Positions 1 to 6,669 of a stretch of DNA of 64,000 nucleotides are shown piece by piece. The DNA is from Terriglobia bacterium. GTDB taxonomy: Bacteria > Acidobacteriota > Terriglobia > Terriglobales > Acidobacteriaceae. Numbering within the stretch: position 1 is the first letter of the stretch; every line of letters begins with the position of its first letter. The notes under the pieces were generated by a model, which had not been told where the DNA came from, searched no databases, and saw only the letters and a list, made by a program, of their open reading frames with translations. The translations under genes and the position numbers were made by a program. Location of the stretch: NCBI GenBank assembly GCA_020073385.1, contig JAIQFH010000042.1, forward strand, positions 1-64,000, read 5' to 3'.

Positions 1-1
1 C

Positions 2-136
2 AAGATGCTGAGCAGCCGGAGTTGGCACGGGCAGGTCTGGTGGAAGCAATTTCAACAGATCAAGGAGCGGTTTCCATTGGTGCGACCCAAGCTGTATCTC
101 TCGTACTCGGAGATGCAAGCGATCGCGGTGCTGTGA
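2..136 (+). CDS. group II intron reverse transcriptase/maturase, C-terminal 44 residues (5' end outside window)
   Basis: Open frame entering from the left edge and stopping with TGA at 134-136. The translated tail is rich in tryptophan and basic residues and ends in PKLYLSYSEMQAIAVL. This resembles the end of intron-encoded reverse transcriptases that lack an endonuclease domain; that family match is from memory, not a search. Support comes from position: an intron domain V hairpin begins 14 bases after the stop, the usual arrangement when the protein is encoded in domain IV. The full protein would bind its own intron RNA, assist splicing and copy it into target DNA. A different frame running from base 22 to 363 crosses the domain V stem and is not believed. 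Confidence 0.72.
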   Translation, partial: KMLSSRSWHGQVWWKQFQQIKERFPLVRPKLYLSYSEMQAIAVL

Positions 137-149
137 ACCAACTTCTGAC

Positions 150-224
150 GAGCGTAGTGCGGGAAATCCGCACGCTACGTTCTGTGGGAGCCGGGGAGCG
201 GGCGACCGCCCCCGGCCACCCGGT
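150..224 (+). ncRNA. group II intron 3' end: domains V and VI
   Basis: Bases 150-182 fold as a domain V hairpin. The catalytic AGC triad is at 151-153. The lower stem pairs 151-157 with 175-181, a two-base CG bulge lies at 173-174, the upper stem pairs 158-162 with 168-172, and the apical loop is GAAA-like at 163-167. Bases 184-224 form domain VI: the basal GGG near 186 pairs with CCC at 219-221, followed by a CCGGGG/CCCCGG stem. A218 is left unpaired at the expected branch-point site, so the 3' splice site should fall a few bases after 222. Domain V is the most conserved part of group II introns, so the call is strong although only the last part of the intron is present. Confidence 0.85.
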
Positions 225-610
225 GGCGAGCCTTTTCCTGCGCATCGCGGTTTTTCAAAGAACGTTTGGCCGCTTTGTGTTTTCAAGCGCATCCCGCTTT
301 GTCATTTCACGCGGGGCGAAGGAGACGGGGTTCGCCCAAACACAAAGCCTCCATCGACCGTAGGTCGGCGGAGGCGGGAAAGCCGCAATTAAGGCATATC
401 TACTCTCTCAGGGATGGGGATGGAATTCCGTGTGCGTGGTCACGGAGCAGGTGATGCGGAGCACCTGTGGATAACTTCCGTGGCTGCCGATCGGGGCGTG
501 GAGGAAACCGGGGGATATCTAATTGAGCGGAAGATATCGGTGTGCACGGCGCCAGTCGCGCACACGACAACTCGTGCGATCAGCTATTGATGAGAACGGA
601 GACATCGAAC
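225..610. other. intergenic DNA downstream of the intron, no gene seen
   Basis: No convincing coding frame. It contains the 3' exon flank of the intron, several GC-rich short inverted repeats around 285-385, and one isolated DnaA-box-like 9-mer (TGTGGATAA at 466-474). The bases just before 611 carry GGAG at 598-601, the probable ribosome binding site of the next gene. Confidence 0.5.
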
Positions 611-1450
611 ATGAAGCCGAATGAATCCAGCCGCACAGCCCTTATGGTCGCCCGACAACGAGCGGCACATCAGGTGCTCGATCATGGCTCAATCCTCTAT
701 GACCCATTTGCCATGAAGATTCTGCGTGAAGACGAAAAGGAAGTTCTGCAATTTGCGAACGGACACCCCTTGGCCAGCATCGGACGTCTGTTCACCGCCG
801 CGCGAAGCCGGATTGCGGAAGATGCTTTGTCAAGAGCTGTCGAAACAGGGATTCGGCAGATCGTCATCCTGGGCGCCGGACTCGACACTTTCGCTCTCCG
901 GAATCCCCATGGCGCACGACAGATCCGTATCTATGAGGTGGACCACCCCGCGACGCAGGTATGGAAACGGCAGCGCCTGGCTGAAGCTCAAATCGCACTT
1001 CCGCCATGGCTTATTCTCGTGCCAGTCGATTTCGAGCGGGACGATGTGGGAGAGAAGCTCGTCGCCGCAGGCTTCCAGCAGAACTCGCCCGCGTTTTTCA
1101 CCTGGCTCGGGGTTGTGCCCTATCTGACCGAGGACGCGATCGGCCGCACTCTGGACTACATGTCGTCAATCCAGAACTCGGAGGTGGTGTTCGACTACAT
1201 GGAACCTCCCGAGGCATTCTCCGAAGAGCTAAGGCAATTAGAAAGGGAGCGGACCGAACTGCTTAAGAAAATTGATGAACGCTCGGTCAGCCGTTTCGAG
1301 CCGGCTGGCATGGCAGCGATTCTTCGCTCGCACGGATTTTGTGCCATCGAAGACATCAATTTCCAGGGGATCGCGTCCAGGTTCGGCCGCGCCGTTCAAG
1401 GACTCGCGCCCGGACACCTTGGTGTTCATGTTGTCCACGCTAAGCACTAA
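611..1450 (+). CDS. class I SAM-dependent methyltransferase, LCMT/TIGR00027 family
   Basis: A 279-residue protein. The SAM-binding loop is VILGAGLDTFALR, followed by the acidic strand YEVDHPATQ and FFTWLGVVPYLTEDA, the signature order of the leucine carboxyl methyltransferase-like family (PF04072/TIGR00027). Members transfer a methyl group from SAM, often in secondary metabolism; the substrate here cannot be read from sequence. The frame extends upstream to 542, but ATG 611 has GGAG about 9 bases before it and starts where family members start (MKPNESSRTALMVARQRAAH). It stands alone, flanked by intron-derived DNA and repeats, and is followed at 1510 by a long imperfect palindrome that may end its transcript. 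Confidence 0.85.
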   Translation: MKPNESSRTALMVARQRAAHQVLDHGSILYDPFAMKILREDEKEVLQFANGHPLASIGRLFTAARSRIAEDALSRAVETGIRQIVILGAGLDTFALRNPHGARQIRIYEVDHPATQVWKRQRLAEAQIALPPWLILVPVDFERDDVGEKLVAAGFQQNSPAFFTWLGVVPYLTEDAIGRTLDYMSSIQNSEVVFDYMEPPEAFSEELRQLERERTELLKKIDERSVSRFEPAGMAAILRSHGFCAIEDINFQGIASRFGRAVQGLAPGHLGVHVVHAKH

Positions 1451-1509
1451 TGGAACGCGGTCATCGATTGCTATTCAAATGCAGAGCCGGTTTAGGCCAT
1501 TCCGGGGAG

Positions 1510-1563
1510 AGACGGAACGTTGCCCAATTTTTCGACGGATGGAAATTGGTGAACGTCCCGTCT
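1510..1563. repeat. 21-bp imperfect inverted repeat
   Basis: Arms 1510-1530 and 1543-1563 match at 18 of 21 positions when one is reverse complemented, with a 12-base loop. It begins 60 bases after the methyltransferase stop. There is no following T run, so it is a weak candidate for a rho-independent terminator and could equally be a REP-like element. Confidence 0.75.
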
Positions 1564-1633
1564 GTCCCCATTTTTCATTTTTTGGAAATGCCGGCGCCAG
1601 TTGGTTCTGATCACCTGTCCACAACAAAATCAG

Positions 1634-1727
1634 GCTCTGCACGACAATCTGGAAAAGTGTTCGTTCTGCGCGGGTTTCTGGCTCTGCACGACAATCTGGA
1701 AAAGTGTTCGTTCTGCGCGGGTTTCTG
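1634..1727. repeat. perfect 47-bp tandem duplication
   Basis: Bases 1634-1680 are repeated exactly at 1681-1727. There are no spacers and no third copy, so this is not a CRISPR array. Exact identity implies a recent duplication or an active element. No gene is recognisable in either strand. Confidence 0.9.
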
Positions 1728-1797
1728 TAAAACCATATTTTCGTCACGCGCAGCCGCCAAACACGACATTTGCAGCAAAATGGGCAGAATCTGGGGT

Positions 1798-1915
1798 TCG
1801 CTGTGGAAATGACGCTCGGTGGGACCTATGGCGGCGTCTTGGGCGACGATTTGCCGCTTGTCCCACCGAGCTCGGAAACCCGCACCAGACGCGGGTTCCC
1901 ACATTTCCACAGCGA
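1798..1915. repeat. nested inverted-repeat element, MITE-like or structured RNA
   Basis: Outer perfect 14-bp arms at 1798-1811 and 1902-1915 (TCGCTGTGGAAATG and its complement) enclose a second perfect 11-bp pair at 1815-1825 and 1860-1870. A third hairpin (AACCCGC/GCGGGTT) lies at 1877-1897. The three nested or adjacent stems make a compact 118-bp element. No transposase-like frame exists inside; it could be a non-autonomous mobile element or a folded RNA. Confidence 0.75.
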
Positions 1916-2146
1916 CGACGGCGGCGGGATGTTGACGGCGACATGCCTCGGCCCCAATAAAATCAGGGGGTCCTCCAGATTCCTGCACAGAACCCAAAAT
2001 CAAATAGCACACGCAGCATCGCCGCCCACCCCTTCAACAATCTCAGGGCAGGCTCTTGCAAAGAACGCAAGGATGGGGCACCCTCGGTGGGAACGTCGCA
2101 CGCAAAGATCGTTAAAGGCGCGAAACCCGCGGCACCGGAGAGTTCA

Positions 2147-2863
2147 ATGCAGACGAAGACGCTCAGTTTCCTTGCGTTCGCGTTTCTCGCGGCCCTTGTC
2201 TTGTTCGGCGCAACCCGTCGGGCAGGAGCGCAGGCCGAGAAGGCTTCCTATCCCGCCATGGCTCCTCTCGATCAGTATTTGATCCCTGAGGGGGATTCTG
2301 AAATCGCGCTGGCTCGCAGCGCTGCGCCAGCATCCATTTCGGACGGAGCCGAAGTGATGGTGCTGGGGCCGAAGGGATACACGACCGCAGTGAAGGGCAC
2401 GAATGGTTTTCTCTGCATCGTGGAGCGATCATGGGGCGCCGCCACCGATGAACCGGAGTTCTGGAATCCCAAAGTGCGCGCCCCCATTTGCTTCAATCCT
2501 CCAGCCGCAAGGACCTTTGTGCCCATCTTCCTGATGAAGACCAAACTGGTGCTGGCAGGAAAATCGAAGACCGAAATCGTCAAGGCGACCGCATCGGCGC
2601 TGGATAACAAGGAACTGCCCGGGCTGGAGCCGGGAGCGATGTGCTACATGCTCTCGAAGCAGCAGTACTTAAACGACCGCGGCATGAGCTGGCATCCCCA
2701 TATGATGTTCGTTGTTCCGGGCGACGCGTCGAAGAGCTGGGGAGGCAATCTGCCGGGCTCACCGGTCATAGCGGCGGATGATCCAGAAGAACGGGTGACA
2801 ATTTTCATGGTCTGGGTTGGCAAATGGTCCGATGGGACGCTGGCTCCGCCGATTGGGGACTGA
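2147..2863 (+). CDS. secreted protein of unknown function
   Basis: 238 residues. ATG 2147 is chosen over the upstream frame because it is preceded by GGAG at 2137-2140 and begins a clean signal peptide (MQTKTLSFLAFAFLAALVLF, cleavage near RAGAQA). The mature part is soluble, with two internal cysteines in GFLCIVERSW and APICFNPP and a C-terminal part containing MSWHPHMMFVV. I do not recognise a named domain. The export signal suggests a periplasmic or extracellular role. Neighbours are repeats, so context does not help. Confidence 0.75.
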   Translation: MQTKTLSFLAFAFLAALVLFGATRRAGAQAEKASYPAMAPLDQYLIPEGDSEIALARSAAPASISDGAEVMVLGPKGYTTAVKGTNGFLCIVERSWGAATDEPEFWNPKVRAPICFNPPAARTFVPIFLMKTKLVLAGKSKTEIVKATASALDNKELPGLEPGAMCYMLSKQQYLNDRGMSWHPHMMFVVPGDASKSWGGNLPGSPVIAADDPEERVTIFMVWVGKWSDGTLAPPIGD

Positions 2864-2884
2864 CTCCAATTCGATCGGAGGGTG

Positions 2885-2944
2885 ACCCATCCTTTCGCGC
2901 TTTTTGTGTCCAGTCTCATGACATGCTTTTTGCGAAAGGGTGGG
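2885..2944. repeat. 13-bp near-perfect inverted repeat after the secreted protein gene
   Basis: CCCATCCTTTCGC at 2886-2898 pairs with GCGAAAGGGTGGG at 2932-2944 with one mismatch. A related CACCC/GGGTG motif occurs near 2070 and at 63451-63492, suggesting a dispersed family. It may serve as a transcript end for the gene stopping at 2863. Confidence 0.6.
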
Positions 2945-3063
2945 GAGTCGATGCTCTCTGCCGCTCAGTCCTTTAAGCCACGCCCCGCACTTTCATCGAG
3001 GCTTGCGTCCACTGATTCAGCTGAACGATGCCCTCTTCTGCCAACGGCGCTCAGGGCAGACCT

Positions 3064-3084
3064 TCTCGCGCAGAAAGCGCGAGA
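3064..3084. other. 8-bp perfect hairpin in gene-free DNA
   Basis: TCTCGCGC at 3064-3071 and GCGCGAGA at 3077-3084 form a perfect stem with an AGAAA loop. There is no T run on either side. It lies in the 900-bp stretch 2864-3820 that has no credible gene and consists largely of repeats. Confidence 0.5.
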
Positions 3085-3157
3085 GAGATAGGGCAGCTAT
3101 CGCGGCATGCATCGGGGAGAATTCCCTCACGCCGTATCGACAGTTGATAGCAGGTAG

Positions 3158-3219
3158 GGATCCTTCGACTGCGGTTGAGCTTCGCTTTGCTCAGCTCACT
3201 CCTCGCTCAGGATGACAAG
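3158..3219. repeat. dispersed repeat of the CCTTCGACT / CTCAGGATGACA type
   Basis: Contains the motifs GATCCTTCGACTGCGG and CTCGCTCAGGATGACA. The same words recur at 3380-3400, 52396-52482, 57884-57938 and 60759-60775, which marks a family of short interspersed elements in this genome. Confidence 0.6.
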
Positions 3220-3320
3220 AAGGGATGGGCCACCGGCTCGGTCTTTCCACCGCCCACGCACAATCACGACCCCATGTGATCCCAGTCCTAGCTACCCACA
3301 ATCCAAAAGCGGACCATAGC

Positions 3321-3570
3321 CAAGGCGAAAGCGGTATATGTTGAGGCGTTTGGCGGGCGTCTGAGCCCGCCGCCGAAATCCTGACCCTGAGCGTAGTCGA
3401 AGGGGATGGACCTCTAACTCCTTGCGGCTCAATATTTTACTCGCAAGTGATTGAGCGCCATAGATTACTTCTCAATTCTCCGCTAACTTGATGATTCCAC
3501 CAGACCAGGGGGGAGGGGGGATACCCCGCGAACCCCATCCGTTTCCCAAAATGGAACTCGTTTTCTGAGC
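3321..3570. repeat. long dispersed repeat, copy 1 (contains a nested smaller repeat)
   Basis: Shares ordered blocks with 14573-14768: CAAGGCGAAAGCGGT, then GGCTCAATATTTT, then CTAAC.TGATGATTCCA, then a GGGGGGAGGGGGG tract followed by CCCC. Between the first two blocks this copy is about 50 bp longer because it carries a CCTGAGCGTAGTCGAAGGGG element, evidently a repeat inserted in a repeat. The G-rich tract is conserved in both copies. Confidence 0.75.
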
Positions 3571-3715
3571 GCGCAAGCTCAGCCTTGTCCCTTCCGCAAG
3601 CCACTCTCGGAACCACCCTGCGTCACGGATCGTTCCCCAGTTTCCCTTCAGAAGAATCGGCAAACGCTGCCCTCCCGAGCTTCGTAAAAAGTTTTGCCCG
3701 CTGTCGATTTTCTCC

Positions 3716-3820
3716 GTGCGCGACGACTATAGGATGAACCGGCGAGATTAGAACGATCCAGCGCGCCAGGCTGTGCTGCTGGATCCCATTCAGGGGAGAA
3801 TACCGTTAACAGGAGAAGTC
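3716..3820 (+). promoter_or_regulatory. conserved leader/promoter region, copy 1, upstream of first YCII gene
   Basis: Bases 3716-3739 are identical over 24 bp to 4292-4315, and 3755-3800 closely match 4316-4362, ending in CAGGGGAGAA. The pair lies at the same place relative to two related genes. The block includes ACTATAGGATGA, which could hold a -10 element or be the start of a shared 5' untranslated region. AGGAGA at 3811-3816 is the ribosome binding site. Confidence 0.65.
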
Positions 3821-4159
3821 ATGGCGCAATATTTGGTTGCGATTCACCATCCCGACAACTATGACGCGTCCCGCGAGGACGAAGCGATGCACCGCGATAT
3901 CGACGTGCTCAACGAAGAGATGATTGCTGCTGGTGTCCGGATCTTCGTTGGCGGCCTGCGTCCGGCAAGCAGCGCGAAGTCGCTGCGGGCGCAGCCCGAT
4001 GGTAAGGTGCTCATCACCGACGGACCGTATCTGGAGACCAAAGAGCACATCGGCGGTTTTTGGGTAGTGGAAGCCGCTAACCTGGACGAGGCGCTGGCAT
4101 GGGGACGCAAGGCCGTCATCGCCTGTCGTGCGCCAGTCGAGGTGCGCCCGTTTCACTGA
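3821..4159 (+). CDS. YCII-family protein (DGPF domain)
   Basis: 112 residues in the dimeric ferredoxin-like YCII fold. The diagnostic TDGPYLETKEHIGGF segment is present at about 66-80. Start 3821 is preferred to the upstream frame because it has AGGAGA about 5 bases upstream and matches family N-termini (MAQYLVAIHHPD). YCII proteins are often encoded beside ECF sigma factors and their biochemical role is mostly unknown. No sigma factor lies next to this pair. A second YCII gene follows at 4376 with the same leader, so the two probably arose by duplication and are expressed under the same control. Confidence 0.85.
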   Translation: MAQYLVAIHHPDNYDASREDEAMHRDIDVLNEEMIAAGVRIFVGGLRPASSAKSLRAQPDGKVLITDGPYLETKEHIGGFWVVEAANLDEALAWGRKAVIACRAPVEVRPFH

Positions 4160-4291
4160 CGGAGGACCCATCAGAGATGGCGGTGGACACGAAAGCAGGT
4201 TCCTCACCGCCGCTTCGCGCCGGTTCGGAATGACATCGATTTAAATGCTGTTCACCGCGCCGGCCGCAGGGATCGCCAACCCGCTGTTGAA

Positions 4292-4375
4292 GTGCGCGAC
4301 GACTATAGGATGAACGATCCAACGGCGCAAGGCTGTGCTGCTGGCTCCGACCCAGGGGAGAAGAGGAGAAGAACA
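4292..4375 (+). promoter_or_regulatory. conserved leader/promoter region, copy 2, upstream of second YCII gene
   Basis: Bases 4292-4315 repeat 3716-3739 exactly, and 4316-4362 match 3755-3800 with a few changes; a 15-bp segment in copy 1 is absent here. A purine-rich ribosome binding site (GAAGAGGAGAAG) lies just before ATG 4376. An open frame runs through the leader into the gene, but the duplication shows that this part is leader, not protein. Confidence 0.65.
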
Positions 4376-4780
4376 ATGAAATACATCTGTTTGGGATACC
4401 TCGAGCCAGGAACATTCGAAGGGATGACCGATGAAGAGCGACACACAGTGCTCGACGAATGCTTTGAGCACAACGACCATCTGCGCGCCAACGGACATCT
4501 TGTTGCCGAAGTACCTCTTCAGCCTCCGGAGACCGCCGTGACCCTGTACTGGAAAAACGGCAAAGTCGCCACGACTGACGGCCCCTATGCGGAAACCAAG
4601 GAACAGCTCGGCGGCATTCAGATCCTTGAGGCGCGAGACCTCAATCATGCGATTCAGCTTGTCTCACAGCTCCCAGGCTTTAAGTATGGACTTGGACCGA
4701 TCGAGATACGTCCAGCGGCGGATTTGAACGAAACGATGAGGGAGAGCGAGCGGCGACGGCGAAAGAACACTGCACGCTGA
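4376..4780 (+). CDS. YCII-family protein (DGPF domain), second copy
   Basis: 134 residues: MKYICLGYLEP at the start, the conserved TTDGPYAETKEQLGG segment in the middle and a charged arginine-rich tail (ERRRRKNTAR). ATG 4376 is chosen because a strong GGAGAAG site precedes it and because upstream codons fall in the duplicated leader. It differs clearly in sequence from the YCII protein encoded at 3821, so the duplication is old or the leader was exchanged later. Function unknown; it belongs to the subgroup often found with SigJ-like regulators. Confidence 0.85.
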   Translation: MKYICLGYLEPGTFEGMTDEERHTVLDECFEHNDHLRANGHLVAEVPLQPPETAVTLYWKNGKVATTDGPYAETKEQLGGIQILEARDLNHAIQLVSQLPGFKYGLGPIEIRPAADLNETMRESERRRRKNTAR

Positions 4781-4865
4781 AGACAGCCTGACAGAAAAAG
4801 AATCGGTTTCGGGGCCTCGCTAGCTTGGCGGCAATCATGTGGTTCCTACTCGGTGGCTCTGACCC

Positions 4866-6557
4866 TTACTTCGCCGGTTCTTTCACCTCGACTACTCGAT
4901 CCGCCGCCACATCTTTCATCTGCTGCACGATTCCTGACGGCCAATGAATCTCCACCTGATCCGCCGACGCATTGGCGCCCATGCCGAAATGCACCGGGCC
5001 CGCGCTTGAAGAGGCATATCCGCAGCTGGTGGTCATGTGGTTGTATTGAGCGCCGGATTTCGTGACCACTTTGATGCGCGCGCCGATGCCGTCGCGGTTG
5101 CTCTTTGTGCCTTGCAGCTTGAATTCGATCCAGTGATTCGTGCCGGGACTCTGGTTCATCCAGAGTTCCGCGGGAGCATTCAGCGCGTTTACGACTACAT
5201 CCAGCTTGCCATCGCCATTCAGATCTCCCACCGCTGAGCCTCGATGACGCACGGGAGGCTGCGCGGTCAGTCCCGCCTCTGCGGTCAGGGCAGCAAACTT
5301 CATACCGCCTAGATTGCGGAATACTGTATTCGGTTGCTCGATCACCAAATTGGTCGACGCTAACGATTGCACGTGGCCGCGCGAGACGAAGATGTCTTTC
5401 CATCCATCGTTGTCGAAGTCGGCGATGGTGGGTGAGTATCCTGCCATAGGCAGGCTTAGCTTCGTCATGCTGCTCTCGCGGGTGACTTCGGTGAAGCTTC
5501 CCTTGCCGGTGTTTTTGTAGATGGGAAAGGTCTCGCCGTCGAGCGCGACGATGACGATGTCAGGATATCCGTCGTTGTCGAGATCGCGGAAGTCGGTGCC
5601 CATGCCGGAGATGAATACGCCGTCTTCACGCAGCGCGACGTTTTCTTCGAAGGCAACTTCCTCGAACTTGCCGTTCCCCTTATTGCGGTAGAACGAGTTC
5701 ATCAGCTTGTCGTTGGGGACGATCAGGTCCATGCGGCCGGTGAGTTCTGAGTCGGCGGCGGCTACGCCCATGCCTTTGCCGGGATGCGCGCGGAAACCAG
5801 CCTCCACTGAGGCATCGCGAAAAGTCCCGTCGCCTTTATTGATGAACAATTGATTGGGCGTCGGCTTGTACATCTTGGGATGGCAGTAGTCGTTGTGGCC
5901 GTAACCGGCGCACACCGGCTCGTGATTGAAATCCCATTTCAGATAGTTGATGACAACGAGATCGAGCAGGCCGTCGTTGTTGACGTCGATCCACGCGGCG
6001 GCGACGGACCACAGCGGGCCATACTCGGGATCGGGCTTGTTGAGGCCGGCCTTGGCGGTGAGGTCGGTGAAGGTTCCGTCGCCGTTGTTGTGATAGAGAG
6101 TGTTGCGATACACGCCTGCTACGAAAATGTCTTCGTAGAAATCGTTGTCGTAGTCAGCGATGGCGACGCCGGTGTCATAGCCTGTCCCTTTGAGGCCCGC
6201 CTTTTCCGTGACGTCGGTGAAGTGTCCTTTGCCGTCGTTTTCGAAGAGGCGGTTGTAGTACTTGGGGGAATCCTTTTTCAGCGTCTTGAGATCGGCGCCG
6301 TTGGTGAAGAAGATATCGAGCTTGCCGTCGTTGTTGTAGTCGAAGACGGCAACTCCTCCGGCCATCGTCTCGGGGGCGTGATGCTCGGGGCTTTCGTTGC
6401 TGTCGAGTTTAAAATCGATGGCTTGATATGCGAATCGGATCGGGCTGTCAGACGCGCCTGCTCTGGGAGTGTCACCCGACTGAGTTTCGGGGCGCGCCAC
6501 TGTGAGAGCGCTCGCAACCATCAGGAGACTTGCAGTCAGGAAACTGCGGACGATCAT
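4866..6557 (-). CDS. exported FG-GAP/VCBS repeat protein with C-terminal ASPIC/UnbV domain (CRTAC1-like)
   Basis: 563 residues with a signal peptide (MIVRSFLTASLLMVASALT). Successive calcium-binding FG-GAP blades are visible as DYNNDGKLDIFF, DYDNDFYEDIFV, DVNNDGLLDLVV, DLDNDGYPDIVI, DFDNDGWKDIFV and DLNGDGKLDVVV, which predict a beta-propeller outside the cytoplasm. The last 100 or so residues (from NQSPGTNHWIEFKLQG to GIVQQMKDV) are the ASPIC/UnbV domain. Such proteins are common in acidobacteria and planctomycetes and are thought to bind ligands or surfaces; no enzyme activity can be assigned. A long antisense frame over 5850-6653 is a shadow. Confidence 0.9.
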   Translation of the reverse strand: MIVRSFLTASLLMVASALTVARPETQSGDTPRAGASDSPIRFAYQAIDFKLDSNESPEHHAPETMAGGVAVFDYNNDGKLDIFFTNGADLKTLKKDSPKYYNRLFENDGKGHFTDVTEKAGLKGTGYDTGVAIADYDNDFYEDIFVAGVYRNTLYHNNGDGTFTDLTAKAGLNKPDPEYGPLWSVAAAWIDVNNDGLLDLVVINYLKWDFNHEPVCAGYGHNDYCHPKMYKPTPNQLFINKGDGTFRDASVEAGFRAHPGKGMGVAAADSELTGRMDLIVPNDKLMNSFYRNKGNGKFEEVAFEENVALREDGVFISGMGTDFRDLDNDGYPDIVIVALDGETFPIYKNTGKGSFTEVTRESSMTKLSLPMAGYSPTIADFDNDGWKDIFVSRGHVQSLASTNLVIEQPNTVFRNLGGMKFAALTAEAGLTAQPPVRHRGSAVGDLNGDGKLDVVVNALNAPAELWMNQSPGTNHWIEFKLQGTKSNRDGIGARIKVVTKSGAQYNHMTTSCGYASSSAGPVHFGMGANASADQVEIHWPSGIVQQMKDVAADRVVEVKEPAK

Positions 6558-6578
6558 ATGGGGCCGACATCTTTATTG

Positions 6579-6655
6579 AACCACAAAGGACACAAAGGAC
6601 ACGAAGGTAGCGATGGAATTTCCTTCGTGCACCTTCGTGTCCTTCGTGGCTAAAC
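6579..6655. repeat. AACCACAAAGGACACGAAGG palindromic repeat, inverted pair
   Basis: Arm 6579-6607 is matched in inverse orientation by 6622-6655. The same family occurs at 25040-25113 (again paired) and 55157-55185 (single arm). It separates the FG-GAP gene from the GH3 gene. Occurrence in intergenic DNA and in inverted pairs is typical of non-autonomous palindromic repeats. Confidence 0.75.
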
Positions 6656-6669
6656 CAGTTGCTTTCGCT

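Noticed and set aside
22..363. 113-codon open frame at the left end
   Set aside because: It is out of frame with the reverse transcriptase tail and runs through the domain V and VI stems; its length is expected in GC-rich DNA.
466..474. DnaA-box-like TGTGGATAA
   Set aside because: A single box with no AT-rich region or dnaA/dnaN nearby; most likely chance.
1634..1727. Possible CRISPR array
   Set aside because: Only two direct copies, no spacers and no cas genes in the window.
3472..3663. 63-codon minus-strand frame
   Set aside because: It lies in the dispersed repeat and has no ribosome site or recognisable domain.
5850..6653. 267-codon antisense frame over the FG-GAP gene
   Set aside because: Val/Glu/Asp-rich composition typical of a shadow of the Asp/Gly-rich repeats on the other strand.
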